Positions 47,403-56,464 of a DNA stretch of 64,000 nucleotides are shown here, one piece after another (within the stretch, counting starts at the first letter, position 1; each line of letters begins with the position of its first letter). The stretch covers positions 52,390-116,389 of the forward strand of contig NZ_JWMA01000001.1 of the NCBI RefSeq assembly GCF_000812465.1. The letters are read 5' to 3'. The translations under genes and the position numbers were made by a program. The notes under the pieces were generated by a model. The model did not search any database and was not told the DNA's origin. It saw only the letters and a list, made by a program, of their open reading frames with translations. Origin of the DNA: Cupriavidus sp. IDO (GTDB taxonomy: Bacteria; Pseudomonadota; Gammaproteobacteria; Burkholderiales; Burkholderiaceae).

Positions 47403-50400
47403 ATGCCGCAGGAGAACGAAGAGAAAGTCGCCCACCTGCTGGAAGAACTGGTCGCCTTCGCACGAGAACGATTGCCATCGGCCGGCTTCGCCGTGGTCGA
47501 GCCGTTTCTGCGCCACTATTACGACCAGACTGACGCCGAAGTCCTGCTCCAGCGCGATGTGGCGGATCTGTACGGTGCGGTCATGGCGCACTGGCAGACG
47601 GCACAGAAATTCGTTCCTGGCACGGCGCGGGTACGGGTCTACAACCCCAACCTGGAAGAGCACGGATGGCACTCCGACCACACCGTGGTCGAGATCGTCA
47701 ACGACGACATGCCCTTCCTGGTCGACTCGGTGACGATGGAAATCAACCGGCTGGGACTGGCCCTGCACTCGGCGATCCATCCGGTGTTCCGCGTCTGGCG
47801 CGGCGCGCGCGGCGGCATCGAGAAGATAGCGCTCGGCGGCGAAGGCGAAGGTGGCAATGCCTCCCGGCTGGAATCCTTCATTCACTTCGAGATTGACCGC
47901 AGTGGCGAACCGGCTCGGCTGGAGGCCCTGCGCAACGGTATCGCGAATGTGTTGGGCGACGTGCGTGCCGCCGTCGAGGACTGGCAGCCGATGCGCGATA
48001 TCACGCAGGCCACCATCACCGACATGGAACGCGTGCCGAACGCCGCAAGCCCTGACAGCACCGAGGCACGGGCCTTCCTGCAATGGATGCTGGACGACCA
48101 CCTGACCTTCCTTGGCCAGCGCGACTACGAACTCGTCGCGCAGGACGGCCGCTACTTCCTGCGCGGCGTGCCAGGCTCCGGCGCCGGCATTCTGCGCGAA
48201 AGCCTGCGCGAGCCGGAATCCGGGGACCTGACGCCGTTGCCGGCCGCCGCCGCCAGCATCATCGAAGGCAGCTCGCCGATTTTCGTGACCAAGGCCAACT
48301 CGCGCGCGACCGTGCACCGGCCGGGGTATCTCGACTATGTGGGCGTCAAGCTGCTCGACGCCAACGGCAAGTTGTTCGGCGAACGGCGCTTTGTGGGCCT
48401 GTACACCTCCACCGCATATACGGCGCCAATCGCGGAGATTCCCCTGGTGCGGCGCAAGTGCGCCAACATCCTGACGCGTGCGGGCTTCCTCACCAAGGGG
48501 CACCTGTACAAGTCGCTGGTCACCATCCTCGAACAGTACCCGCGCGACGAGCTGTTCCAGGCCGACGAGGACGAGCTGTTCGACATCACCATCGGCATCC
48601 TTCGGCTGCAGGAACATCAACGCACGCGGCTGTTCGTACGGCGCGACCGCTTCGACCGTTTTGTCTCCTGCCTGGTGTTCGTGCCGCGTGACAAGTACAA
48701 CACCGACCTGCGCCAGCGCATCCAGAAGCTGCTGACCGGCGCCTTCCACGGCACGAGCTGCGAGTTCAACCCGCTGCTGTCCGAATCCCCGCTGGCACGC
48801 ATCCAGATCACCGTGCGCGGCGAGCCGGGCACCATGCCCGAGGTCGATACGCACGAACTCGAAGAGCGCATCGTTCAGGCCACGCGCCGCTGGCAGGACG
48901 ACCTGGCCGAGGCCCTCCACGAAAGCCGCGGCGAGGAACATGGCAACCGCCTGTTGCGGCGATACGGCGCATCGTTCCCGGCCGGCTATCGCGAGGACTA
49001 TCCGGCGCGTACTGCCGTGCGGGACATTGATCTCATGGAACACGCCCTGCACGGCAATGGCATGGCCATGAACCTCTACCGGCCGATCGAAGCGGAACCA
49101 GGCGCGTTCCGTTTCAAGGTGTATCGGGCCGGCGAGCCCATCGCCCTGTCGCTCAGCCTGCCGATGCTCGAGCACCTGGGCGTGCGCGTGGACGAAGAAC
49201 GCCCGTACCTGATCGAGCCAGACGATGGCACGCCGGTGTGGATCCATGACTTCGGGCTGGAGATCGCCGACCAGTCCGGCACGCAAGCCGACGTCGACAT
49301 CGAACGCATCAAGGCGCTCTTCGAAGACGCCTTTGCGCGCGCCTGGGACGGCCAGATCGAGAACGACGACTTCAACCGCCTGGTGCTGCGCGCCGAGCTG
49401 GCCGCCCGCGACGTCACCATCCTGCGCGCCTACGCCAAGTACCTGCGGCAGGTCGGGTCAACCTTCAGCGACGCGTATATCGAGCGGGCGCTGACCGGCA
49501 ACCCGGCCATTGCGGCGATGCTGGTCGGGCTCTTCGTCGCCCGCTTCGACGTGGCCACCGCCAGCACGCGCGAAACGCGCTGCGAGCGCCTGCTGGCCGA
49601 CATCGAAGCGGCGCTGGACCAGGTGCCGAACCTGGACGAAGACCGCATCCTGCGGCTCTTCCTTGGTGTGATCAATGCGACGGTGAGGACCAACTATTTC
49701 CATCGCGACACCGACGGCAAGCCGCGCCCCTACCTGTCGTTCAAGTTCAATCCGGCGTTGGTGGCCGGCCTGCCGGAACCGCGGCCGATGTTCGAAATCT
49801 GGGTGTATTCGCCGCGCGTGGAAGGCGTCCACCTGCGCGGCGGCCGGGTAGCGCGCGGCGGCCTGCGCTGGTCGGATCGGCGCGAGGATTTCCGCACGGA
49901 AGTGCTCGGCCTGATGAAGGCGCAGATGGTCAAGAACACGGTGATCGTGCCGGTCGGCTCCAAGGGTGGCTTTGTGGTCAAGCGTCCGCCACCGCCGGCG
50001 GATCGCGACGCCTTTCTGCAGGAGGGTGTGGCCTGCTACCAGACCTTCCTGCGCGGCCTGCTCGATCTCACCGACAACCTGGTCGCCGGCGAACTGGTGC
50101 CGCCGCCAGACGTGGTGCGCCTGGACGACAACGACCCCTACCTGGTGGTGGCGGCCGACAAGGGCACGGCAACGTTTTCCGACTACGCCAACGCCATTTC
50201 CGCCGAGTATGGCTTCTGGCTGGGCGATGCCTTCGCCTCGGGCGGCTCGGTGGGCTACGACCACAAGAAGATGGCCATCACCGCCCGCGGCGCATGGGAG
50301 TCGGTCAAGCGGCATTTCCGCGAGATGGGCATCGACACCCAGACCACGGACTTCACCGTGGCCGGCATCGGCGACATGTCCGGCGATGTGTTCGGCAACG

Positions 50401-52250
50401 GCATGCTGCTCTCGCCCCACATCCGGCTGGTGGCCGCATTCGACCACCGGCACATCTTCCTCGATCCCGACCCGGATACAGCCAGCAGCCTGCAGGAGCG
50501 CTCGCGGCTGTTTGCCTTGCCACGCTCAAGCTGGGCGGACTACGACAGCAAGCTGATCTCGGCGGGCGGCGGCATCTATCCGCGCACCGCCAAGACCATC
50601 CCGCTTTCGCCGCAGGTCCAGGCAGTGCTCGGCATCACCGCCACCTCGCTCGCACCGACCGAGCTGATCCACGCCATCCTGATGGCGCCGGTGGACCTGC
50701 TCTACAACGGCGGCATCGGCACCTACGTCAAATCCAGCCAGGAATCCCACCAGCAGGCCGGCGACCGCACCAACGACGCAGTGCGCGTCAACGGCGCCGA
50801 GTTGCGCTGCAAGGTGGTTGGCGAAGGCGGCAATCTCGGCTTTACCCAGCTCGGCCGCATCGAGTTCGCCCGCAAGGGTGGACGCATCAACACCGATGCG
50901 ATCGACAACTCGGCCGGCGTGGATTGCTCGGACCATGAGGTCAACATCAAGATCCTGCTCGGGCTGGTGGTGGCCGATGGCGAGATGACGGAAAAGCAGC
51001 GCAACAAGCAGCTTGCCGAGATGACCGACGAAGTCGGCCTGCTGGTGCTGCAGGACAACTACTATCAGACCCAGGCGCTCTCGGTGGCGGGCCGCAGCAG
51101 TACAGCGCTGCTTGACGGCGAAGCACGGCAGATCCGCTGGCTGGAGCGCGCCGGCCGCCTGAATCGCGCGCTGGAGTTCCTGCCTTCCGAAGACGATATC
51201 GCCGAGCGCAAGGCTGCCGGTGAAGGCCTGACATCGCCCGAACGCGCGGTCCTGCTGGCCTACAGCAAGATGTGGCTCTATGACGAGCTGCTGGGCTCGG
51301 ACGTGCCGGAAGACCCGCTGGTCGGCGGCCTGCTGGCCGACTACTTTCCCGTGCCCTTGCGCCAGCGCTACGGCGACGCCATGCAGCGCCACCCGCTGCG
51401 GCGGGAAATCCTGGCCACGCACCTGACCAATATGCTGGTCAACCGCATCGGCGCCACCTTCGTGCATCGCATGATGGAAGAAACCGATGCCAGCCCGGCC
51501 GATATCGTGCGGGCCTGCCTGATCGCGCGGGACGTGTTCGGACTCACGGCGCTGTGGGAATCCATCGATGCGCTCGACAACCGCGTAGCCGACGTTGAAC
51601 AGGCCCGCATGTTCGGATCGGTGGGCCTGCTGCTGGAACGTGCCAGCCTGTGGTTCATCCGATACCTGCGCACCGGCGGCAAGGCCGACGCCAGCACCGC
51701 CCGCTTTGCGCAAGCCGCGCAATGGCTCACGCCGCAGCTGCCGAAGCTGTTGCCGCAGGCCGATGCAGCGGCGCTGGCCGAGCGCGCACGCGCGTTCACC
51801 GACGCAGGCGTCGATGCAGAACTGGCGCAGCGCGTGGCTAGCAGCGAGATTTCCGCGGCCGCACTCGATATTGCTGAAGTGGCCGCGGCCTGCGACCGGA
51901 GCCTGGAGCTGGTGGCGGGCGTCTACTTCGCCCTGGACAGCCACCTCAACTTCAGCTGGCTGCGCGAGCGAGCGCTGGCGCTGCCCGCCGACACGCACTG
52001 GGACCTGCTCGCCCGCACTACCACGCTGGACGACCTCGGCCGGCTCAAGCGTGCGTTGACGACCAGCGTGCTCGCTCAATCGGCCGGCATCGATGCGCCG
52101 GAAGCGCTGATCGAAGCGTGGCGCGGCAACCGCCATGCCACGCTCGACCGCTTCTCGCGCATGCTGGCAGACCAGCGTGCGTCGGGCGCGGCCGGGCTGT
52201 CGATGCTGTCAGTGGCGGTCCGGGAAATCGGGATGCTGGAACGCGGCTGA
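47403..52250 (+). CDS. gdhB: NAD-specific glutamate dehydrogenase, large (GDH-180) type
   Basis: A 1615-aa catabolic enzyme that oxidises glutamate to 2-oxoglutarate and ammonia. The N-terminal 700 residues hold regulatory ACT-like segments (VEIVNDDMPFLVDSVTMEINRLGLAL). The catalytic part, about 720-1250, includes GGLRWSDRREDFRTEVLGLMKAQMVKNTVIVPVGSKGGFV and GFWLGDAFASGGSVGYDHKKMAITARGAWESVKRHFREMG, then GIGDMSGDVFGNGMLLS for NAD binding. The C-terminal helical domain is family-specific. The start at 47403 follows AAGGAGGG. Length is normal for the class. It is transcribed alone. Confidence 0.96.
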   Translation: MPQENEEKVAHLLEELVAFARERLPSAGFAVVEPFLRHYYDQTDAEVLLQRDVADLYGAVMAHWQTAQKFVPGTARVRVYNPNLEEHGWHSDHTVVEIVNDDMPFLVDSVTMEINRLGLALHSAIHPVFRVWRGARGGIEKIALGGEGEGGNASRLESFIHFEIDRSGEPARLEALRNGIANVLGDVRAAVEDWQPMRDITQATITDMERVPNAASPDSTEARAFLQWMLDDHLTFLGQRDYELVAQDGRYFLRGVPGSGAGILRESLREPESGDLTPLPAAAASIIEGSSPIFVTKANSRATVHRPGYLDYVGVKLLDANGKLFGERRFVGLYTSTAYTAPIAEIPLVRRKCANILTRAGFLTKGHLYKSLVTILEQYPRDELFQADEDELFDITIGILRLQEHQRTRLFVRRDRFDRFVSCLVFVPRDKYNTDLRQRIQKLLTGAFHGTSCEFNPLLSESPLARIQITVRGEPGTMPEVDTHELEERIVQATRRWQDDLAEALHESRGEEHGNRLLRRYGASFPAGYREDYPARTAVRDIDLMEHALHGNGMAMNLYRPIEAEPGAFRFKVYRAGEPIALSLSLPMLEHLGVRVDEERPYLIEPDDGTPVWIHDFGLEIADQSGTQADVDIERIKALFEDAFARAWDGQIENDDFNRLVLRAELAARDVTILRAYAKYLRQVGSTFSDAYIERALTGNPAIAAMLVGLFVARFDVATASTRETRCERLLADIEAALDQVPNLDEDRILRLFLGVINATVRTNYFHRDTDGKPRPYLSFKFNPALVAGLPEPRPMFEIWVYSPRVEGVHLRGGRVARGGLRWSDRREDFRTEVLGLMKAQMVKNTVIVPVGSKGGFVVKRPPPPADRDAFLQEGVACYQTFLRGLLDLTDNLVAGELVPPPDVVRLDDNDPYLVVAADKGTATFSDYANAISAEYGFWLGDAFASGGSVGYDHKKMAITARGAWESVKRHFREMGIDTQTTDFTVAGIGDMSGDVFGNGMLLSPHIRLVAAFDHRHIFLDPDPDTASSLQERSRLFALPRSSWADYDSKLISAGGGIYPRTAKTIPLSPQVQAVLGITATSLAPTELIHAILMAPVDLLYNGGIGTYVKSSQESHQQAGDRTNDAVRVNGAELRCKVVGEGGNLGFTQLGRIEFARKGGRINTDAIDNSAGVDCSDHEVNIKILLGLVVADGEMTEKQRNKQLAEMTDEVGLLVLQDNYYQTQALSVAGRSSTALLDGEARQIRWLERAGRLNRALEFLPSEDDIAERKAAGEGLTSPERAVLLAYSKMWLYDELLGSDVPEDPLVGGLLADYFPVPLRQRYGDAMQRHPLRREILATHLTNMLVNRIGATFVHRMMEETDASPADIVRACLIARDVFGLTALWESIDALDNRVADVEQARMFGSVGLLLERASLWFIRYLRTGGKADASTARFAQAAQWLTPQLPKLLPQADAAALAERARAFTDAGVDAELAQRVASSEISAAALDIAEVAAACDRSLELVAGVYFALDSHLNFSWLRERALALPADTHWDLLARTTTLDDLGRLKRALTTSVLAQSAGIDAPEALIEAWRGNRHATLDRFSRMLADQRASGAAGLSMLSVAVREIGMLERG

Positions 52251-52257
52251 TCCCGCG

Positions 52258-52575
52258 TCAGTCATCGGCATCCGGCTGGCGCGGCTGCAGCTCGAGGCCG
52301 AGCAGGATCAGCAGCTCGAATGCATCGGCGAGCAGGTGCGTCTGCCGTGGCAGCAGGCTCGCGTAAGGCATGTCGTAGATCGACTGATGGCCGGCGCGCT
52401 GGCCTTTCAGGCCGCGGTCGCGCGCGATATCCGAAAGCAGCGCGGCGAATCCGGACAGATCCTGCGCGTCCAGCGCCGCGTTCAATACCTTCGCGATGAC
52501 CTGCGGCGATGCCCCCGCCCAACCGATGAGTTCGGCGTTGGAGGCTGAATCTTGTGGGAGGTCGCTAATGTCCAT
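52258..52575 (-). CDS. Hypothetical 105-aa protein
   Basis: A small acidic, Leu/Ala-rich, probably helical cytosolic protein (MDISDLPQDSASNAELIGWAGASPQ onward; LPRQTHLLADAFELLILLGLEL). No signal peptide, membrane helix or known motif. It is convergent with gdhB, with an 8-base gap. I do not recognise a family. Confidence 0.6.
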   Translation of the reverse strand: MDISDLPQDSASNAELIGWAGASPQVIAKVLNAALDAQDLSGFAALLSDIARDRGLKGQRAGHQSIYDMPYASLLPRQTHLLADAFELLILLGLELQPRQPDADD

Positions 52576-52663
52576 TCGTATTTAACGGTCCCTTAATAGC
52601 CGCCTTTAGGCAACTACGGCGCAGGATTACCCCTACCTGCGTAGGGTTTCGTGCTGTTTCGCC

Positions 52664-52861
52664 CTATTTCGCGGCCGTACCCTGGTGCTTTGCCTGCACC
52701 TGCCGGTACTCCAGCGAGCCGTCGCGCCTGGTGCGGCCCACCACCGCATTGCGTGCGCCGCATTGCGGGCACCGGAAGATGGGGCCCTGCCCCTCGTTCC
52801 GAATTTCCACCTCGGACGGTTTCCAACGAGCTCCGCAGGCCTGATTCCCACAAACAAACAT
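52664..52861 (-). CDS. Small zinc-ribbon protein
   Basis: A 65-aa protein with CGNQACG at the start and CPQCG at about residue 34, so four Cys in two knuckles can bind one zinc (MFVCGNQACGARWKPSEVEIRNEGQGPIFRCPQCGARNAVVGRTRRDG split here). The tail is basic. It could bind nucleic acid or a protein; the function is unknown. Confidence 0.75.
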   Translation of the reverse strand: MFVCGNQACGARWKPSEVEIRNEGQGPIFRCPQCGARNAVVGRTRRDGSLEYRQVQAKHQGTAAK

Positions 52862-52949
52862 CCTGACTCCTGTAAATTAAGTGACTGGCAAGACCAGCGC
52901 AAGACAAAACCGGACAGCATGCCACATCGCGGCATGCGGCCGCCGGTTT

Positions 52950-53183
52950 TCAGCTACGGTTTTCCGGCCAGTCGGCCGGCCGGGCGCCCATCCGCCACAT
53001 ATTCGGCGGCTCGCCCAGCGCTGTGCTCTGGTACATCCAGGCGCCGCAACCGGTGCAATGCCAGCGGCTGTCCACCTTGCAGCGATTGCTCATGGCACCG
53101 ATGCCGGAAGCCGCCAGGTTCTCGTGCGGCGGCACGGTCGAAGGTTCTCCCACGAGTTGATGGCAAAGGTCACAGGCGTGCAT
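52950..53183 (-). CDS. Small CxxC-type putative zinc protein
   Basis: A 77-aa protein with CDLC near the N-terminus and CTGC in the middle (WHCTGCGAWMYQS), a two-knuckle zinc-binding layout, plus an isolated Cys in NRCKVD. The start at 53183 follows GGGAGA; the ORF extends to 53231 without support. Unknown function. It is next to the zinc-ribbon gene and on the same strand. Confidence 0.65.
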   Translation of the reverse strand: MHACDLCHQLVGEPSTVPPHENLAASGIGAMSNRCKVDSRWHCTGCGAWMYQSTALGEPPNMWRMGARPADWPENRS

Positions 53184-53237
53184 CAATATCTCCCGTTGTT
53201 GCCGCTTCAGACGAGGCAATGACGGCGGCACAGCCCG

Positions 53238-53624
53238 TCAGCCGTTGTTCTGCACCCAGTGCCGGGCCCATGCGACCGCTGCCACCCGCGCCTCGCTGGG
53301 CGTGGCGTAGATCGCCGGCGGCGAGCCGCCTTCCAGCGCTACGGCCCCCGATTCCCATATGTCGCACTTGGCCTTGTAGCGCCCCGCACCCAGCGCGTGG
53401 CAGAACACATGGATCACAAAGCCGCGGTATTCGACCACATCCGTTGCCACCTCCGGCTGCGGATCAAATTCGGCAGATGGTTCGTCGAGTCTTCCCGCAG
53501 TCCCCCCAACGGACATGGCGCCGTGCCGTTCAGCGCGCACCAGCATGGCGCACAGGGCCGCCGCCGCGGCACCGAGCAGCAGGCCGGTTCCAAACCAGCA
53601 GGCCCTGCTATCGCAATGCGCCAT
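53238..53624 (-). CDS. Hypothetical membrane-anchored protein
   Basis: A 128-aa protein with a hydrophobic N-terminal helix (WFGTGLLLGAAAAALCAMLVRA, about 10-31) and a soluble domain with EYRGFVIHVFCHALGAGRYKAKCDIWESG and the C-terminal TPSEARVAAVAWARHWVQ. The soluble part resembles short stress-related domains of Burkholderiales proteins. Shine-Dalgarno GGAGA. Function unknown. Confidence 0.65.
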   Translation of the reverse strand: MAHCDSRACWFGTGLLLGAAAAALCAMLVRAERHGAMSVGGTAGRLDEPSAEFDPQPEVATDVVEYRGFVIHVFCHALGAGRYKAKCDIWESGAVALEGGSPPAIYATPSEARVAAVAWARHWVQNNG

Positions 53625-53782
53625 GACGGTCTCCGGGGAACGATGCGGGAGCCCTCTGTGTCCGGCATCTGGTTCAGGTTATACCAAAGCCCCGCCAGCG
53701 CGACAGGAGCGCCTTGCTGGCCGCTATACTTTTCAGGCGCCTGTTTCCGAGGGCTGCGTCAACGCACACCAAGGAGCCCTGC

Positions 53783-54082
53783 ATGTCCACACGCCTTGTC
53801 TGCCTCCCCTGTACCGTCCTGGCGCTGTTCTGCGCGGCGAGCCTCGCCGGCGCCCAGGAACCAGGCCGCGGCGAGCAGGCGCGGGAACGCTTCGATGCCC
53901 GCTTCAATGCCGCCGATGCCAACCACGACGGCAAGCTTAGCCGCGAAGAAGCCAAAGCCGGCATGCCCAACATCTTCAAGCACTTCGATGAAATCGATAC
54001 GGCGAAGCGGGGCGCGGTCAGCAAGGAAGAGATCGGAGAGTTCCTGGCCAGGAAGGAACGCGAACGACGCGGAACGCAATAA
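53783..54082 (+). CDS. Secreted EF-hand protein
   Basis: A 99-aa protein with a signal peptide (residues 1-24, ending SLAGA). One canonical EF-hand loop is present, DANHDGKLSREE, and a second degenerate one around DEIDTAKRGAVSKEE, followed by a basic tail. It probably binds calcium in the periplasm. Start at 53783 after AAGGAG. It stands alone and on the opposite strand to the small genes upstream. Confidence 0.85.
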   Translation: MSTRLVCLPCTVLALFCAASLAGAQEPGRGEQARERFDARFNAADANHDGKLSREEAKAGMPNIFKHFDEIDTAKRGAVSKEEIGEFLARKERERRGTQ

Positions 54083-54139
54083 CGGCTGGCTCGAGACGAG
54101 GCCAAAACGAGAGTGACCGTTCGCCAAAAGCCGTTTATA

Positions 54140-54155
54140 CTGTATATTCATACAG
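54140..54155. promoter_or_regulatory. LexA (SOS) box
   Basis: CTGTATATTCATACAG matches the CTGT-(AT-rich)8-ACAG consensus of the LexA operator. The dyad extends to TACTGTAT-ATTC-ATACAGTA (54138-54157), with a perfect 8-bp arm. It lies 20 bases before the start codon of the 86-aa gene, where it would overlap the promoter. Consensus is established; regulation here is inferred. Confidence 0.85.
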
Positions 54156-54175
54156 TATTCATTGCCTGACGCCGT

Positions 54176-54436
54176 ATGCCCCTCTACCACTCCGATTCCA
54201 TCCTCCTGGAAGCCCACTACTTCGGTGACGATTCGGAATGCCTGCGCCTACCATGCGAGCACGTCACCGTGGGAGCGGGCGCCATCGTCGTTCACGGCGT
54301 CGAACTCAGGCACCTGCAATCCATGCGCTGGACCCCGGATTTCCTCTCCTTTGATGCCGGCGGCACGCATTACCGCTACCCCGTCAGCCGCCCTGCTGCG
54401 GTCGGCCCGGGCGAAGCACGGTTTGCCCTGCTCTGA
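54176..54436 (+). CDS. Small unknown protein behind a LexA box
   Basis: An 86-aa protein of mainly beta-strand-type sequence (MPLYHSDSILLEAHYFGDDSE, HVTVGAGAIVVHGVELRHL, TPDFLSFDAGGTHYRYPV). No signal peptide, helix-turn-helix or catalytic motif that I recognise. The gene begins 20 bases after a strong LexA box and is followed 30 bases later by a cupin gene, so both are likely SOS-controlled. No good Shine-Dalgarno is present, so translation may start on a short leader. Confidence 0.7.
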   Translation: MPLYHSDSILLEAHYFGDDSECLRLPCEHVTVGAGAIVVHGVELRHLQSMRWTPDFLSFDAGGTHYRYPVSRPAAVGPGEARFALL

Positions 54437-54466
54437 TCCGCGCCTGACACCGAGGAGCCCTCGCCC

Positions 54467-54985
54467 GTGCCGATTCCCGATTCAGCAACAAGCCGGCTGA
54501 TCCAGGCGCTGGACCTCCAGCCCCACCCTGAAGGCGGCTATTTCCGGGAGACCTATCGCAGCCCGGAACGGATCCTGCGCTCCGACAATCGCGAGCGCAG
54601 CGCATCGACTGCGATCTACTACCTGCTGCAGTCCAGCGACTACTCCGCATGGCACCGCATCCGCTCCGACGAGCTCTGGCACTTCCATGCCGGCACGCCG
54701 CTGGACGTCCATGTGCTCGGCGACAACGGCAGCGTAGTCACACACCGCCTGGGCAATCCGCTGGCGCATGCCGGAGCCGTCTTCCAGGCTTTGGTGCCCG
54801 CCAATCACTGGTTCGCTGCCGAGCGCGTGCAGGACATTGGCAGCGAAGATTTCGCATTGCTGGGCTGCACGGTTGCGCCCGGCTTCGAATTCAGCGAATT
54901 CGAACTGGGCGATACGGCAGCACTACTCGCAGCCCATCCCAACCATGCTGCGCTGATCCGGCGGCTGGCACCGAAGTCCGCGTAG
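54467..54985 (+). CDS. DUF985-family cupin protein (GTG start)
   Basis: A 172-aa single-domain cupin. LDLQPHPEGGYFRETYRS, SASTAIYYLLQSSDYSAWHRIRSDELWHFHAGTPLDVHVL and PANHWFAAERV, CTVAPGFEFSEFEL are the family pattern; the His/Glu of HRIRSDELWHFH would bind metal. Starts with GTG at 54467, nine bases after GAGGAG. Members are of unknown function and some relate to epimerases. It follows the 86-aa LexA-box gene. Confidence 0.85.
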   Translation: MPIPDSATSRLIQALDLQPHPEGGYFRETYRSPERILRSDNRERSASTAIYYLLQSSDYSAWHRIRSDELWHFHAGTPLDVHVLGDNGSVVTHRLGNPLAHAGAVFQALVPANHWFAAERVQDIGSEDFALLGCTVAPGFEFSEFELGDTAALLAAHPNHAALIRRLAPKSA

Positions 54986-55248
54986 GCGGCCTCAGCCAGA
55001 CCTGCCGCGCATGCAAGTCAGACATCAATCGCGTGCACACCGCCGCCTCTGCCTGCAACCCACCAGACAGGCGAGTGAGAAACCGCACCTCCGGCACACT
55101 CGCATCCTTCCCCTTGCCGCGGGCGTTGGCATATTCTGAAGATGTCGATCACACACGCCGGCTGAGGGATGATCGTGAGTTGTCCCTCAGCATGTACCCG
55201 GCCGTGCTGGCAGCGTCGACAGTGTTGCTGCGATACGCAGGAGCCAAC

Positions 55249-55617
55249 ATGAAAACACCGGAGTTACTGCTGGCTGCTTCGCTGGCAATTGCATGGCCAT
55301 CGCTCTCGGTGGCCGCCGGATGTCAATACGACATGCAGTGCAAAGGAGAACGGATTTGCCAGCAAGGCCAGTGCGTCTCCCCCGACGCGGACGAGCAGGT
55401 GGAACCGGCATCTGCGAAGTCCGCAGCCAGCACCAGCACCAGCACCAGCACCAGCAGCAAGGCTCAGCCCCCCGCCGGCGTTCAGCGCTGCTGCACGGTT
55501 GCCGGAAAGCTGAGACTCCTCCCCGGCCAGCCCGGTGACGGAACACCCAGTCCAGGCGACACCTGCCAAGGCGCAACGGCGTCCGGCAAACCTATTCCCG
55601 GGACTGTCTGCAACTAG
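55249..55617 (+). CDS. Cysteine-rich secreted protein
   Basis: A 122-aa protein with a signal peptide (about 1-22, ending LSVAAG). A Cys cluster CQYDMQCKGERICQQGQCV is followed by a Ser/Thr repeat (AASTSTSTSTSS) linker and then CCTVAGKLRLLPGQPGDG and DTCQGATASG. The eight mature Cys suggest disulfides or metal binding. I know no family with certainty. Start at 55249 after AGGAG; the ORF upstream of it is a shadow of the cupin gene. Gene-free sequence flanks it on both sides. Confidence 0.7.
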   Translation: MKTPELLLAASLAIAWPSLSVAAGCQYDMQCKGERICQQGQCVSPDADEQVEPASAKSAASTSTSTSTSSKAQPPAGVQRCCTVAGKLRLLPGQPGDGTPSPGDTCQGATASGKPIPGTVCN

Positions 55618-55746
55618 ACTGCGGGCTTGCATTGCGTGCCAGACCGCATGCGCATGACATGCGGCCTGACGGGACAGGCTTGCCACGTGATCCGATGTAT
55701 TCGGCGCGCCGCAAACCCATGCCCACGCGCCCGAACGCACAACAAA

Positions 55747-55777
55747 AAACCCGCACAGCCAATGACTGTGCGGGTTT
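55747..55777 (-). terminator. Terminator of tRNA-Pro
   Basis: AAACCCGCACAG and CTGTGCGGGTTT (55747-55758 and 55766-55777) form a 12-bp stem, followed on the minus strand by a T-run. It follows the tRNA directly. Confidence 0.9.
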
Positions 55778-55782
55778 CGATC

Positions 55783-55859
<77 letters not shown>

Positions 55860-55868
55860 AAGCAAAAG

Positions 55869-55898
55869 ATTATAACAGAAGCATTTCCAAAATGACCA
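55869..55898 (-). promoter_or_regulatory. Promoter of tRNA-Pro
   Basis: On the minus strand TGGTCA (55898-55893) and TATAAT (55874-55869), spacing 18, end 10 bases before the tRNA. The -35 is weak. Confidence 0.5.
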
Positions 55899-55914
55899 GC
55901 GGCACACGCAGAAA

Positions 55915-56346
55915 TTATGAGTGCCGCACGATCTCGCGAAGCTGGGCGAGCAGGTGCTGCACTTCGAGCAATTCACCGCGCAGGCTCGTAATATCCACGC
56001 AGAGCAGCGGTGCCTCAGACGCCGGCTCGACCCGCTCTTCGGGCTCCGCACCAGCGGCCGCATGCGCGTGATGACGGCCTTCGTCGAGGCGATTGCGCGC
56101 ACCGTTGATGGTGAAGCCCTGCTCGTACAGCAGTTCGCGAATCCGGCGGATAAGCAGGACTTCGTGGTGCTGGTAATAGCGCCGGTTGCCGCGCCGCTTG
56201 ACGGGCTTGAGCTGCGTGAATTCCTGCTCCCAGTAGCGCAGTACGTGCGGCTTGACGGCGCAAAGCTCGCTGACCTCACCGATGGTGAAGTAGCGCTTGG
56301 CGGGGATCGGCGGCAACGCGATGCGTTCGCTGGATTTGTCCGACAT
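55915..56346 (-). CDS. MerR-family transcriptional regulator
   Basis: A 143-aa regulator. The N-terminal MerR domain (YFTIGEVSELCAVKPHVLRYWEQEFTQLKPVKRRGNRRYYQHHEVLLIRRIRELLYEQGFT) is followed by a coiled-coil tail (SLRGELLEVQHLLAQLREIV). It lacks the metal-binding Cys of the mercury/zinc groups. It is always found downstream of ihfA in related genomes; its targets are unknown. The gap to ihfA is 118 bases. Confidence 0.92.
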   Translation of the reverse strand: MSDKSSERIALPPIPAKRYFTIGEVSELCAVKPHVLRYWEQEFTQLKPVKRRGNRRYYQHHEVLLIRRIRELLYEQGFTINGARNRLDEGRHHAHAAAGAEPEERVEPASEAPLLCVDITSLRGELLEVQHLLAQLREIVRHS

Positions 56347-56464
56347 TTGTGGTGGTGACAGGCGTCAGGCCATGCCGGCCGGTCGTGGTTGGCGCGCGGC
56401 TTGCGCGCGCAGAAGGATACAGCCGCCCGCTACCGCCGGCAATCCGCCATTCGGGTGACTGCGC

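Noticed and set aside
46410..49286. A 958-aa open frame on the minus strand
   Set aside because: Antisense to the MarR-like gene and the 5' part of the glutamate dehydrogenase gene, which are clearly coding on the plus strand.
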